DNA of 64,000 nt from the NCBI GenBank assembly GCA_032622095.1, contig CP136066.1:8579784-8643783 (forward strand), written 5' to 3'. Position numbers and translations under genes: made by a program. How positions within the stretch are numbered: position 1 is the stretch's first letter; every line of letters begins with the position of its first letter. This document shows positions 12,011 to 24,180 of this stretch, in pieces. This DNA is from Siphonodentalium dalli (Eukaryota; Mollusca; Scaphopoda; Gadilida; Siphonodentaliidae). A model generated the notes under the pieces. That model made no database searches. It was not told the DNA's origin and saw only the letters and a list, made by a program, of their open reading frames with translations.

Positions 12011-13498
12011 TTTTTAGTGATGTTAGTAGAATGATAACATTCTCCAGGTTGGCAAAGTGCCTGAGCACTAACTTATCAATTTCTCGCACCCGAAAAAGTC
12101 CATAACAAGTCCATAATATGTCCATATATATAAATCTCCGAAAACAAAAATTCTAAAGCATTAAACGATTTGCTATATTTCCAGGGCATATATTTCATCT
12201 GATTTTGCTTTTTGCTGATATATACTTTTTCAAGAGAATCCAGGGTAATTTGCGAGAATATTTACGAGAATCTAGATTTGAATTCTCGCCGAAATATAAG
12301 CCCAGTGTGCCTGAAGTGTGCCTAAATGGCATAAATTGTACCGTGGTTCCCATGTTCGCCAAAGTGGCATAAATTTATTTCAGGATAATCATACTAATAG
12401 GCATTCATTTATATCACTGATATCAGGACAAAAAATAGCCATTTCCATTGCATGGACCAGAAAAGAGCGTTATTGTTTATCGGTGTTGTTTTTGGAAGTG
12501 GTGGTAGTTCAATTTTATACGTTTCGACCCCCAATAAGTATTTCCGAACAAATGAATTATTAACAAGCGTGACATGACATCATTGACGAAGATAATTAAC
12601 ACCGATCTACGAGAAGTAGCCAAATACCTTAAGGTAATTGACAGTCTTTCGGCTGCTATTATCTGATTATTGATAATCTCATGTTGGTATCCTGCTTATC
12701 TATAGGAATCAGATTTCTAGAGTCGGGGAGCGAGTACACCGTGGAATGCTAAAGGTGAAGGTAACTGAAGAATGACCTTCACCTGATACATGCGACACGT
12801 TATTAAAGGATGACATCCCGTTTATTTGATTTGTACATAATATCTAAATGACTAAATTTAGCAATCGCAGAAAATGGCAACACGCCAACTACTAGAGTAA
12901 CACAACAAAGGATTATTGAAATCTCCGATTATACAAATAAACTTCGCAGGTGCGGTGGATATTTGCAAACCTGATCTTAACCATCGTGTTATCAACACAA
13001 AATAGACTATTATTTATCAAATGACATCGCCATCATAAATTAAATAAATGAAACAAGTCAATACAAATTTCTCTGTCTGGACTGATAATAGGGATTTTAG
13101 GTGAAAATGTCATATTCAAGTACAATGTTTATAGTTAGTCTCATATGAAAGATTATGAATCGCAGATCACAAAACTTTTTACAGAACAAAAAAATTCCAT
13201 CTAGTTTCCTAGTTATGGTTAATCGAAGGTCGAAAAACCACTGATATTTTTTGTCACGTGGGCCTCAGTGCATTATGACTAAATAGGCTGAAGAGGAACG
13301 GCCCCAAAATGGGTGTTTTTGGGTACTTTTTCGGAATAAATTTTGCTTTAATTTTGCATAACTTAACAAATATTTGACGTATTATGCTGAAATTTGGTAC
13401 CATACCTTCGGGATAGATTTTCACATATGTCAAGGTTTTCGCGAACATCACACCATGTGAACTTGCCTAATTTGCATCTAATTTGCATATTATATATC
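12011..13498. other. Non-coding intronic stretch
   Basis: No exon is recognised. The last 240 bp (from about 13255) lead directly into the first copy of the 1,072-bp duplication and look like the 5' part of the same repeat family. Confidence 0.4.
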
Positions 13499-15642
13499 TA
13501 GTTGCCGAGACTAATGAGCTGGAAATTTAATGTGAAAGCAAACAAATACCACAATAATGAATGTAATATGGGTCTATTTCGATGATAAGGGGGCATTTTT
13601 GATCTTTAAACAATAATTTGTCCACTATAATACCAAATTTATGTATGAATGAAAGTGTCAATGACACTGTAGCTCAACTTGGAAAGGGAATAATTTAATG
13701 TATTACAGTCAATGGAGCGATTATGAATGTGGAAAGTTGAATGTCTAATACTAGTTTATAGACATGAAGAGAAAAGTAAAATCCAAGATGGCTGCTGACG
13801 GCCATGTCTTCGGCCGAATGACCCCAAAATGATTGTATCCCATCCGCATGTCATCGTTAACATCCATGACAAATTTTATGACGATCAGACTAAAGGTACG
13901 ACCTGTAGCCCATGATAAAGAATTTAGTCATACAAAGAGTAAAATCCAAGATGGCTGCTGGCGGCCATGCTTTTTGGACAAATGACCCCAAAATGACTCG
14001 TTCCCATCTACATGTCATTGCTAACATCCATGACAAATTTTATGATGATCAGACTAAAGGTACGACCTGTAGCCCGTGCTAAAGAATTTAGTCATACAAA
14101 GAGTAAAATCCAAGATGGCTGCAGCGGTCATGTTTTTTTGCCGAATGACCCCAAAATTAATTGTTCCCATCTACATGTCAATATTAACATCCATGATAAA
14201 TTTTATGATGATCAGACGAACAGTACGACCTGTAGCCTGTGCTAATGGATTGAATTTTGAAATCAAAGATGGCCACTGGCGGCCATGTTTTTCATCCAAA
14301 TGACCCCAAAATGACTCGTTCCCATCTAGATTCCAATTTCAACAGCCACGAAAAATTTCATGATGATCAGACTCAAGGTACGACCTGTAGTCCGTGCTAA
14401 AGGATTTAGTTATACAAAGAGTAAAATCCAAGATGGCTTCTGGTGGCCATGTTTTTTGGCCGAATGACCCCAAAATGACTCGTTCCCATCTACATGTCAT
14501 TATTAACATTCATGATAAATTTTATGATGATCAGACTAAAGGTACGACCTGTAGCCTGTGCTAAAGGATTTAGTTGCCGAGACTAATGAGCTGGAAATTT
14601 AATGTGAAAGCAAACAAATACCACAATAATGAATGTAATATGGGTCTATTTCGATGATAAGGGGGCATTTTTGATCTTTAAACAATAATTTGTCCACTAT
14701 AATACCAAATTTATGTATGAATGAAAGTGTCAATGACACTGTAGCTCAACTTGGAAAGGGAATAATTTAATGTATTACAGTCAATGGAGCGATTATGAAT
14801 GTGGAAAGTTGAATGTCTAATACTAGTTTATAGACATGAAGAGAAAAGTAAAATCCAAGATGGCTGCTGACGGCCATGTCTTCGGCCGAATGACCCCAAA
14901 ATGATTGTATCCCATCCGCATGTCATCGTTAACATCCATGACAAATTTTATGACGATCAGACTAAAGGTACGACCTGTAGCCCATGATAAAGAATTTAGT
15001 CATACAAAGAGTAAAATCCAAGATGGCTGCTGGCGGCCATGCTTTTTGGACAAATGACCCCAAAATGACTCGTTCCCATCTACATGTCATTGCTAACATC
15101 CATGACAAATTTTATGATGATCAGACTAAAGGTACGACCTGTAGCCCGTGCTAAAGAATTTAGTCATACAAAGAGTAAAATCCAAGATGGCTGCAGCGGT
15201 CATGTTTTTTTGCCGAATGACCCCAAAATTAATTGTTCCCATCTACATGTCAATATTAACATCCATGATAAATTTTATGATGATCAGACGAACAGTACGA
15301 CCTGTAGCCTGTGCTAATGGATTGAATTTTGAAATCAAAGATGGCCACTGGCGGCCATGTTTTTCATCCAAATGACCCCAAAATGACTCGTTCCCATCTA
15401 GATTCCAATTTCAACAGCCACGAAAAATTTCATGATGATCAGACTCAAGGTACGACCTGTAGTCCGTGCTAAAGGATTTAGTTATACAAAGAGTAAAATC
15501 CAAGATGGCTTCTGGTGGCCATGTTTTTTGGCCGAATGACCCCAAAATGACTCGTTCCCATCTACATGTCATTATTAACATTCATGATAAATTTTATGAT
15601 GATCAGACTAAAGGTACGACCTGTAGCCTGTGCTAAAGGATT
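13499..15642 (+). repeat. 1,072-bp direct tandem duplication (two copies)
   Basis: The interval 13499-14570 is repeated as 14571-15642. Every stretch I compared is identical, including the ORFs at 14012-14245 and 15084-15317, whose translations are the same. Each copy contains about 275 bp of single-copy leader ('GTTGCCGAGACTAATGAGCT' onward) plus five units of the 160-bp array. Such identity means either a very recent duplication or an assembly artefact. Confidence 0.9.
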
Positions 15643-16270
15643 TAGTCATGCAAAGAGTAAAATCTAAGATGGCTGCCGGCGGCCATGTTTTTTGGCCAAA
15701 TGACCCCAAAATTACTCGTTCCCATCTACATGTCAATATTAACATCCATGACAAATTTCATGACAATAAGACGAACGGTACAGCCTGTAGCCCGTGATAA
15801 TGGATTGAATTTTGAAATCCAAGATGGCCACTGGCGGCCATGTTTTTTTCCGAATGACCCCAAAATGAGTCGTTCCCATCTAGATTCCAATTTCAACAGC
15901 CACGAAAAATTTCATGATGATCAGACTCAAGGTACGACCTGTAGTCCGTGCTAAAGGATTTAGTCATACAAAGAGTAAAATCCAAGATGGCTTCTGGTGG
16001 CCATGTTTTTTGGCCGAATGACCCCAAAATGACTCGTTCCCATCTACATGTCATTATTAACATTCATGACAAATTTTATGATGATCAGACTAAAGGTACA
16101 GCCTGTAGCCCGTGATAATGGATTGAATTTTGAAATCCAAGATGGCCACTGGCGGCCATGTTTTTTTTCCGAATGACCCCAAAATGAGTCGTTCCCATCT
16201 ACATGTCAATGTCAACATCCAGGACAAATTTCATAATAATCGGACCAAAGGTACGAACTGTAGCCCGTGC
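13775..16270 (+). repeat. 160-165-bp tandem array with AAGATGGC core
   Basis: About 14 units, each with 'AAATCCAAGATGGC', 'GGCGGCCATGTTTTTTGGCC', 'GAATGACCCCAAAATGACTC', 'GTTCCCATCTACATGTCA' and 'GATCAGACTAAAGGTACGAC'. Two unit types alternate, one with 'TTTAGTCATACAAAGAGTAA' before the core and one with 'GGATTGAATTTTGAAATC'. Short ORFs in the array only reflect the repeat. The array ends at 16290-16350 in 'CGCACACACGGACGACGGAT' and 'AGTTGAGCTAATAAG', a tail I associate with molluscan dispersed repeats. Confidence 0.9.
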
Positions 16271-18851
16271 TAAAGGAAATTGTTGACGCATCACGCACAC
16301 ACGGACGACGGATACCAAGCCATGGCAATAGCTCAAACTTTACAAAGTAAAGTTGAGCTAATAAGTAATAATATATATGCAAATTTAGCTCAAATAGAAT
16401 TTAGAGGACGAGGTTGATAAATTACGTATAAAATAGGACGAGTGTGAGATACCTTTTATCACATGATCAAATAAACCCGAAGCAACGCGAAATATTCATC
16501 GAAAACAACAATCATAAACTACAGCGATCGCAAGTTATTTGAAGAACGCCGTGACGTCATCGCACGCGCTGATATTAAACGTGTCTATTACCGATAATTA
16601 TGAAACTGCTTTTATGGCCAAATTATGTGATAAATATATTTATAAAAAACAATGATATACCGGTATATAGTTGCCTACAGACAATGAAAGAAAGCTGGTA
16701 AGTAATGTTGATTGCTGCTTAGCGAATGAAGCCATTAGTTCAAATATTTAACGTATGGAAGCTGTATAGAGACAGAGATTTGACAACAAGCCAGCTACTC
16801 CATAGGGTCGCCGAGATTTCGGCACCCATATATAACTGACAACACAGTGACAGTGACAACGACGACGTTTGAATTTATTGTTAATTGTATTAATATAATC
16901 TTGTCATTATTATTATTAGTTTCATATTTCATATCATCATATAAAATAAAAAACGATTTAAAACAATGTTTCTGTTATATATGGGGCCGACTTCGTGCGG
17001 GGCCGTCATCGTATGGGGCCAACTTCGCACGGGGCCGACTTCTCCTGTATTCATAAAGAGCCCTGCAGTTAGAGAAGGTTGACTCTAACACATCAGCGAC
17101 TGATAGTGATACATGTTTTATATCAGTCACTGATTTTGCCTGTAGTACCAACCCAAATTAACAACTCACTACAGGACATGTTTAAATAAAAAAAAACACC
17201 TCAACTCAAGAATAAGGTAAAGGTATTATTCCAGATTCTTATATAAATCATAATCCCCATGTAAAAATGTCATTCTAATTAAAAATCAGTTAGGCCTAGC
17301 CCTAGAAGTAGTACACACTTATCAAGCCACACTCAATGGCACTTGTCAGATGTTGATTTTGTTTCTTCTTAAAAATTTCAATTTACTTTCATTTTCAACT
17401 TGCAATTGAATTGTGCAAAGATTGGGTTAACTTAAATACATTTCTGACTGAAGTTTTACTGCCATTAGCCGATGATTAGGAATGAATAAATACTCGAGAA
17501 AAACAATTAATCAATATCCACCAGCGTCATAGTACACAAACACGCACAGTTGTTAACGTTTCTTCTTATAAATTTGCATTTGTTTACAAACAATGCCGAG
17601 TCAAAACGGGGAATTCCCTGCCATTCCAATGTTCGACTCCAACCAAGTTGACCTACTCATTTTCACGCGATAACAGCCGCTGAGCGAAGTTATTTTAGCT
17701 GACAAAACTATTAAACATCGGAATAATAATGGATGCAACCTCATCAACTTATCATTACGCATGCATACAGTGCCTTATTTGCCTAAAATACGACAGCAAA
17801 TCATTGCACCGACACAAGAGAATGGAATAACAGTGATAATAAAAATGGCGACGTCTTCATGAAATTCTATCATTTCTGCGCATGCGCAAGAAAATTCCAA
17901 ATAAGGAGTTGCCATATAAGGAAACTGCAATCTCAATAATTACCAAGCAATTAAAGTCTCTACAAATTTTGTTTCATGATCGAACTGCGGACCTGATAAT
18001 TATCGAAATATGTAGTCGAAATAATTTTTAATTAGTTAATCACATGATTTAGATATCAACACACTCTTAAAGACGCAATACACCGCTATCTAATGTCGTT
18101 ATTTAACTGGGTCGGTGTTTGTTGTTCATTGCTTCGTTTTTAGGAAAACCATTGTATCTGTTTTGCGTATGCGCAAGTCACTTTCCATATTTGGAATTTC
18201 CATATATGGGATTTGTGTTAACCTCAATACCGATCGATACCGATCAAGCTACAACATATAACCACGCAATTATCTTAGCATAAACATAAGATATATTGTA
18301 ATTTATGCAACTACGACCCTGGTAACCCTGATAACTAATAAAATATACCGGCCAATTCATTTTAAGATCGTTATTTCACTTTGCTTTAAGCATAAATACA
18401 CTCTTAAACGCACATAAACGACCCATTGGCGTTAAAATTAAATATACTCGGTATTTATTATATTAGTTTTTTATTGCTCAGTATATAGTTAGACCCTTGA
18501 CACCTGTCAATATATTTGGGCTGAATTCATATGATGCGGTATTATTCCTCGAAATAAACAACAAAGCAGTCGTTACTTCGAAATGTCGTTTGGGCTAACA
18601 TTTACACAAATCCTTCGCGTGTTCTCCTCAATTGGCACATAGGTTCTCAGTCGACACACAGGTTATCCCAGAAAATGGTGTGAAATAAACACCCAAGGTT
18701 TGGGTGAAATGACAAGAAAGATCTTTAAAATTTAATGGTTGTCATGCACCTAGACAGTTGGCATAACAAACAAAAACTATTTCCTGTGGACCGTTATATA
18801 AGAAATGACTGGAAGATCGACTGGTGTCATTGGATTTGACCGGTGGAGTAA
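16271..18851. other. Non-coding intronic stretch
   Basis: Mostly AT-rich, with no recognised exon. At 16980-17045 'GGGGCCGACTTC' and variants repeat four times. Related phrases 'GCGCATGCGCAAG' (about 17878) and 'GCGTATGCGCAAG' (about 18165), each followed by 'TTCCA', hint at an old duplicated element. Confidence 0.4.
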
Positions 18852-19239
18852 TTAACCCTTTACCCAACAGAAGGGCCCTGTGCCAATGCATTCTCTTATA
18901 TATGCTAGTCGACCATAGGTCGCCTCGCATATATAAGAGAATGCATTGGCTTAACACATTAAAAATTATAAAATTGTTAAAGAATGTAAGAAAAAATGGT
19001 AAAAAGTGTTTTTTTAGGCCAATGCATTCTCTTGTATATGCGAGGCGACCTATGGTCGACTCGCATATATAAGAGAATGCATTGGCACAGGGCATAACTG
19101 TAACTATCACAATGTGGTCAAGGAGCCGGTTCCCATGATATCCATATTTGTATGGTTCTATTGAGACAGACCGAAGATATTTTAGGCTGTTGGAGCTTTA
19201 TTTGGCCGGTTTTGGCCGGTTTGTTGGGTAAAGGGTTAA
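18852..19239 (+). mobile_element. TTAA-type MITE family 1, copy 4
   Basis: Same ends and double-hairpin interior as copy 1, with TTAA on both sides. The central spacer is about 10 bp shorter ('AAAGTGTTTTTTTAGGCC'). Confidence 0.85.
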
Positions 19240-19580
19240 ACAAAGTGTGTGAAGGGGTGCACAATAAATGTGTTTAATAACCCTGCCGGTCAAAAACAAA
19301 GTCCCCTATCGATTGTCCAGTCATTCCTAATATTCATATACGAGTACATTTTAATAGAAAATTAATAAAATGAACAACTTTTCAAAACCACAAAAAGCAA
19401 TTGAAAGTAACACTGTTCAAATTCCAAAACAGTCTCCCAACAACAAAACGCAGCGATTGCGTGCACCATTGATGACCATTGTAAAATCATCTTCGTTATA
19501 ACACTCTATATTTTGCAATAAATGGCAGATGTAAGAATTGGACTGTACTTATCAGTGAGTGTTGTCTTTAAGGTACAATA

Positions 19581-19969
19581 GAGACCTTTCGCAAATCACT
19601 ATTACGATTACGGATAGGATATATTGTCCTAGTAAGGTCGACACCATCACAATTTACCTACGATGGCTAATTGGTGAGACGGCATATGCCCCACTATATT
19701 CAGTTACACATATATTTGATGGAAAAAGTAATGTGTGTCTCTTTCAGATCCCATGTTCTTATCCGTGTGTAATAGACCACACGGATATTGTTAGAGCGTC
19801 CCCACGCAGGACCGGTGGCACATTCTTGACACATCTGCAAATAATTAAACTGCGTGGGGTATATTTCGTCTCACATAAGAACCCCCGTGCGTCAAGATCG
19901 AATTTTGGCCGTATACTGGCAGGATATTTCCATATCCGTAATCGTATTCGTGATTTTGCGAAAGATCTC
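19581..19969. mobile_element. TA-flanked inverted-repeat MITE
   Basis: The left end GAGACCTTTCGCAAATCACT continues into 'ATTACGATTACGGATA', and the inverse appears at the right end up to 19969 with a few mismatches. TA flanks both ends (19579-19580 and 19970-19971), as expected of Tc1/mariner-class insertion. The open frame at 19559-19972 spans the element end to end but has no recognisable domain. It lies just downstream, in gene orientation, of exon 2. Confidence 0.65.
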
Positions 19970-19999
19970 TAGTGTTCGTAAACACACGTGTTCGTTGTT

Positions 20000-20132
20000 G
20001 GTATATGGTAAATGTATGAAGTGGACATGCTACCTCTGATTACTTGTTGGTATATGGTAGATGTATGAAGTGGACATGATACCTCTGATTACTTGTTGGT
20101 ATATGGTAGATGTATGAAGTGGACATACTTAC
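20000..20132. repeat. 49-50-bp minisatellite carrying copies of the exon-2 donor region
   Basis: Three tandem units with 'TTGTTGGTATATGGTA', 'ATGTATGAAGTGGACAT' and 'ACCTCTGAT'. The unit nearest exon 2 contains the true donor (on the minus strand AGAG|GTAAGT). The next two units repeat the same context with AGAG|GTATCA (after 20083) and AGAG|GTAGCA (after 20034). Confidence 0.8.
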
Positions 20133-20279
20133 CTCTGATGACTGTATTAAAAGCTTCGTATTCGTCCAGCCACGTGATTCTCGCTGACAAGTATTCTCCC
20201 TCTTCAGACAAGACTGACAGCACCTCGTGTTGTTTGTTCGTGTCCCCGCTCCCCGCGTGTGCGTTGTGAGTTAACACGG
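20133..20279 (-). CDS. Exon 2 of a putative ionotropic glutamate receptor
   Basis: On the minus strand this 147-nt exon follows the acceptor CCTTTGATACAG and ends at AGAG|GTAAGT, a consensus donor. It enters in phase 1 (two bases), has 48 codons and leaves in phase 1, consistent with exons 1 and 3. The peptide starts VLTHNAHAGSGDTNKQHEVL and ends ITWLDEYEAFNTVIR. Joined to exon 1 it gives 'IEKIFDV' then 'AVLTHN', which resembles the first strand of a type-I ligand-binding domain, with a 'W.DEYEAFNTV' helix where glutamate receptors have 'NNPFQAVQEAC'. The family assignment is an inference from the pattern across all four exons. Confidence 0.6.
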
Positions 20280-21133
20280 CTGTATCAAAGGATTAAGGTA
20301 CATGAACATTTGGTTAGAGGAGGGTGGTCACGTGGCCAGCTTTTGATAAATCGTTGTTTCATCGAGTGATATGCAGTAGATGACCTATACAACGTCGGAG
20401 ATGGAAACACTCGATTCGCGCATGATTTTTCAACGCCTTGTCAAAGGGCCTTTACCTATATGCGGTCATATATCCAGAATGTGTGTGTTTCAAAGTTGTC
20501 ATTTCAGCGCCGTTTTGGGACTGGGAAATATTGTTACCGGAACTGATTGATAAAACAGTGTAGTTTCAGAAATGTCCAATTAAATTAGTATTAGGACTCC
20601 ATATGATAAAAGGAAGCCGATCGTGTGATTTCATTATGCCAATGTTGCACCGTCTGAGTTAGTGGTGGGGTTGGGGTACCAAATTTGATAAAAGAAATAA
20701 CCAAAAGTCCCACACGAAACTACATCAAGTATCAGGTTACGTTGAAATAAAATATATTGTGTGTGTTTGTTTAGTGAATCAACTTGCTGAGTGAGTACTC
20801 AGACTTGGGGAAAATCTGGTAGAATGTGACAAATTGACAAAAGTATATTATTTCCGAGAATTATAACTACGCTGATAGTTCCATTTCAAAAATATATCGC
20901 ACAATTGTAAGCGTTTGTCTGAAATTTCCAACTACATGTAGTATTGCATCAGACTAAGTTGTGACTGTTGATTTTGGCCAACGTTGTGTTGAGACTAGCA
21001 CCACCCTGTCACCATTTCCCTAGTTCGAAGGTACCAAAACGACGAGTTGTATAAATTTTCTTCGCGGGTATACGGGAATTAGAATATAGTTATCGTTTGC
21101 GATAAGTATCGCCAACAAAATAACATGACTCAC

Positions 21134-21236
21134 CGACGTCGAATATTTTCTCAATGGGTGTGGCCAAAACAAGGAATGACGAAACGAAACAAATGAAAGT
21201 AACACAAGAACAAACTGCATGGCGGAACAATATCAT
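21134..21236 (-). CDS. Exon 1 (start codon and signal peptide) of a putative ionotropic glutamate receptor
   Basis: The ATG at 21236-21234 opens a 34-codon frame that ends in phase 1 at GTC G|GTGAGT. Residues 1-8 (MILFRHAV) are followed by a hydrophobic run from CSCVTFICFVSSFLVLA to TP, a classic signal peptide with likely cleavage near LA|TP. The mature start PIEKIFDV then leads into exon 2. I chose this ATG because it is the first Met in the frame before the hydrophobic core. The frame stays open upstream, and an AG acceptor (TATTTTACAG, about 21265) suggests that a 5'-UTR intron may precede it. Confidence 0.6.
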
Positions 21237-22628
21237 GTTGTCGATCCTCGATTCCAATATTCCAACTGTAAAATAGAATGGTTTTGTTCCCGCTGGCAAC
21301 TTTATACTGTCTGCTGTTAATGGTACACTACATAACTAAAAGCTACGATTTCGTCCCCCTGAGTAAGAATAAATCCATGAAATCCATAATAAAACCCAAC
21401 GTCACGACGAACTGTTGGCCTCGCTGCACTCCCCGTGCAACAGATACAGTGCATTATAGGAACGTAATGATCCGTAAGTTCACAAAGCAATGCGCATCGC
21501 GATTCAATTCAGTTAAATTTATTTCTGTTAATCGATATGTAGATATTACAGACAAAATATATATGACATCAAAATATTCAATTATGACATAATAACGATA
21601 ACTTTCACACGAGGAATACATGAGTGATTAGATACTTGGTAAATTTCCGCTCGGGTGATGATTTCAGGTGCATTGGGCGGGGAAGTTATGGCCAGGGACG
21701 TAGGTATTTTTAAAATAGGGGTGGGTACATGGCATATCAGTATTATATCCCTGACTTTCCTTATGAAAGTTGACAGATTCATAATTGTCTTTTTATTTCT
21801 AGTCTTAAATAGTTCTGAGAGTTTGTGGAATCGATAGGTACCTCTGTGAAATAAATGCTGATCAACTCAATACTTGATTGTTGTCAGATAGTATCTGATG
21901 ATTTTTGGTGCAAAAGTATGCTTTTTTGTATATCGTGATGCATCACTTCAGACATTCACGATGCGATGCATAGACACAAAATGCGATGCATTGAAATGGC
22001 GATGAATCGTTGCAGCCCTAGTTCATTTATTGCAGTACGATATATGTCCGTCAAATTAAACATGTTTATACCGAATTATTTCTCCCATTTCAGCTAAACA
22101 TAATGGAATGCTATTGTATATATATATATGATGGGTGTATTAATTAGATATCACATTTTTGCCATGAGAGACCTATTATTGACATCGGGTGATATCACTT
22201 CAAACTCGGCTGATAACCCACTAAACTCGACTGATATCGGTTGTGACGTCACCGATTGAAGCGCAGTGTTACATCCAACGTAACAGATATTCGGGGATGC
22301 AGTTGCAGTGCTATATGCCGATATAACGACAATTACATAATATACTTGAAGTAATGGCCTGTCATGGTATATTTCATGTTATTGGTATTTACTGCGTAAT
22401 TTAAATGAAATCGCGAATTTCTACTCGTGCGTTGTCATACACAAATTTACAACTCTTCGACGTCGTACTTGTAGTTATTTCGTTTATATTATTCCTGTTG
22501 TCCATTCATGTTTATGTTTACACCGGTGAACTGAAATTGGAATGGATAGTTATGGTATAACATAATACTGTTGATCTAATTAATAACGTATAACGGAACT
22601 CGTCAATGAATATGTAGACAAGAAGGTT
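21237..22628. other. Upstream region of the putative receptor gene, no feature resolved
   Basis: This should hold the 5' UTR and possibly the promoter of the minus-strand gene, but I see no TATA box or initiator I would defend. It is AT-rich with a short (TA)n at about 22115-22128. Confidence 0.35.
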
Positions 22629-22878
22629 TTAAAGGTCGCGCCGGAACAGCATTAAAGATCATGTGCCAGTGCATTCTCTTATATGCGAGTCTCTCATGGG
22701 GAGCCTCGCATATGTAAAAGAATGCTTTGGCCTGACAATATTTACACTGACCTTGTAAGCCATTGAATTATCTTATATATGCGAGGCTCCCAATGGGAGA
22801 CTCGCATATATATAAGAAGATACATGCACTGGCGCAGGATCTTTAATGCAGCACCAGAGTCCTGTCGTGCAAGGGTTA
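22629..22878. mobile_element. Diverged TTAA-type MITE (family 1 relative) with satellite-like ends
   Basis: TTAA is at the left and TTAG at the right. The interior has the same plan as MITE family 1: two palindromes built on 'GCATTCTCTTATAT' around 'GAGTCTCTCATGGGGAGCCTC' and its inverse. The ends differ: the right end is 'CTTTAATGCAGCACCAGAGT' then 'CCTGTCGTGCAAGGGTTA'. That terminal segment matches the monomer of the 37-bp satellite at 45331-47194. Confidence 0.75.
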
Positions 22879-23194
22879 GTGTTTCGCCCATTTGAACGTC
22901 ACTGTCACACTATGCATGTTCTGTTTGTCTTATTTTATTTGTTTCTTTGTGTGTAGGGGTGTAAGCCACCGACTGCATGCCTCGTTGTATATACAACTGA
23001 GCATCTCATATAGTGATTGATTTATTGAGAGTCTAATGTTTTTTCAATCGTCACGCCGTGTAACGACATGATCATGGTGCATATATACTACAAAGGACAT
23101 CGTTCCTGAATTATGCGTGATGTTATTAGTTCAAAGGGTGGAAATTAGGTGACTTGTTTTAGCGGACACAAGTATTTATGAAAACTAGATTATT

Positions 23195-23581
23195 TTAACC
23201 CTTTACCCAACAGAAGGGCCCTGTGCCAATGCATTCTCTTATATATGCGAGTCGACCATAGGTCGCCTCGCATATATAAGAGAATGCATTGGCTTAACAC
23301 ATTACAAATTATAAAATTGTTAAAGAATGTAAGAAAAAATGGTAAAAAGTTTTTTTTAGGCCAATGCATTCTCTTATATATGCGAGGCGACCTATGGTCG
23401 ACTCGCATATATAAGAGAATGCATTGGCACAGGGCATAACTGTAACTATCACAATGTGGTCAAGGAGCCGGTTCCAATGATATCCATATTTGTATGGTTC
23501 TATTGAGACAGACCGAAGATATTTTAGGCCGTTGAAGCTTTATTTGGCCGGTTTTGGCCGGTTTGTTGGGTAAAGGGTTAA
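23195..23581 (+). mobile_element. TTAA-type MITE family 1, copy 5
   Basis: Same ends, TTAA on both sides and double-hairpin interior as the other copies, with a spacer shortened by about 10 bp ('AAAAAGTTTTTTTTAGGCC'). Confidence 0.85.
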
Positions 23582-23877
23582 GTTGAATTTGAATCTATAA
23601 GAACAAACTGAAAGTTAACAGTGTTAGTGCACTATCTGGTTTTTCAAATATGTTCATTTGGTAGGAATTTGTTTTAATATCTTTTGTAAATGAACTAGCT
23701 GCGGAACAATACATTTATATGTCGCATTATTGTTGCACTGGACCGACCTGACATGTTGCAGCTTTGACGACCATGGCATTTTTAAAGAAACCAAATCATC
23801 CATAGCCAAAGATAAATAAACTATTGCATTCATTGAAAACCTAACAGAGCACCCAACAAGTGCACAACTTAGCTTAA

Positions 23878-24100
23878 ATTATTGGAACAGATACCAAGTG
23901 TGGAATGTGGTTTATATTATTGAAACAGATTCCGATAGTGTATTTGGTTTATAGTATTGGAACAGATACCGTTTGTGTGATTTGATTTATATTATTGGAA
24001 CATATGCCGAGTGTTTGAATTTGGTTTAAATTATTTGAATAGATAATGAGTGTGTCATTTGGTTTATAGTATTGCAACAAAGACCGAGTGTGGAAATTGG
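23878..24100 (+). repeat. 38-bp degenerate minisatellite
   Basis: Six units at about 38-bp spacing with consensus 'TTATTGGAACAGATACCGAG' followed by 'TGTG.AATTTGGTTTATA'. Units are diverged from each other. Confidence 0.8.
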
Positions 24101-24114
24101 TTCTTTCAAAACGG

Positions 24115-24180
24115 CCCTGACTATGGGAAACTCTTATATGTAAGATAATGTACTGGTACATGATCTTTAGTGTAAACATA
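24115..24180. repeat. Remnant of the diverged TTAA MITE
   Basis: 'CTCTTATATGTAAGATAATG' then 'TACTGGTACATGATCTTTA' is recognisable as part of the 22629-22878 element. No ends are preserved. Confidence 0.5.

Larger units (their letters stand above)
8316..20132 (-). other. Intron 2 of the putative receptor gene (11.8 kb)
   Basis: Intron 2 joins the phase-1 donor AGAG|GTAAGT at 20132 to the phase-1 acceptor at 8316. It carries two foldback elements, a TTAA element, the 160-bp repeat array with its 1,072-bp tandem duplication, MITE copy 4 and a TA-flanked MITE. No exon is recognised inside it. Confidence 0.5.

Noticed and set aside
14012-15954. Repeated plus-strand ORFs (MSLLTSMTNFMMIRLK and similar)
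   Set aside because: They are translations of the 160-bp tandem array; identical ORFs at 1,072-bp spacing reflect duplication, not genes.
18742-19110. ORF with PMHS/QCILLYM repeats (also near 7463, 23190 and 35566)
   Set aside because: They recur in every MITE copy because the hairpin arms are open in several frames.
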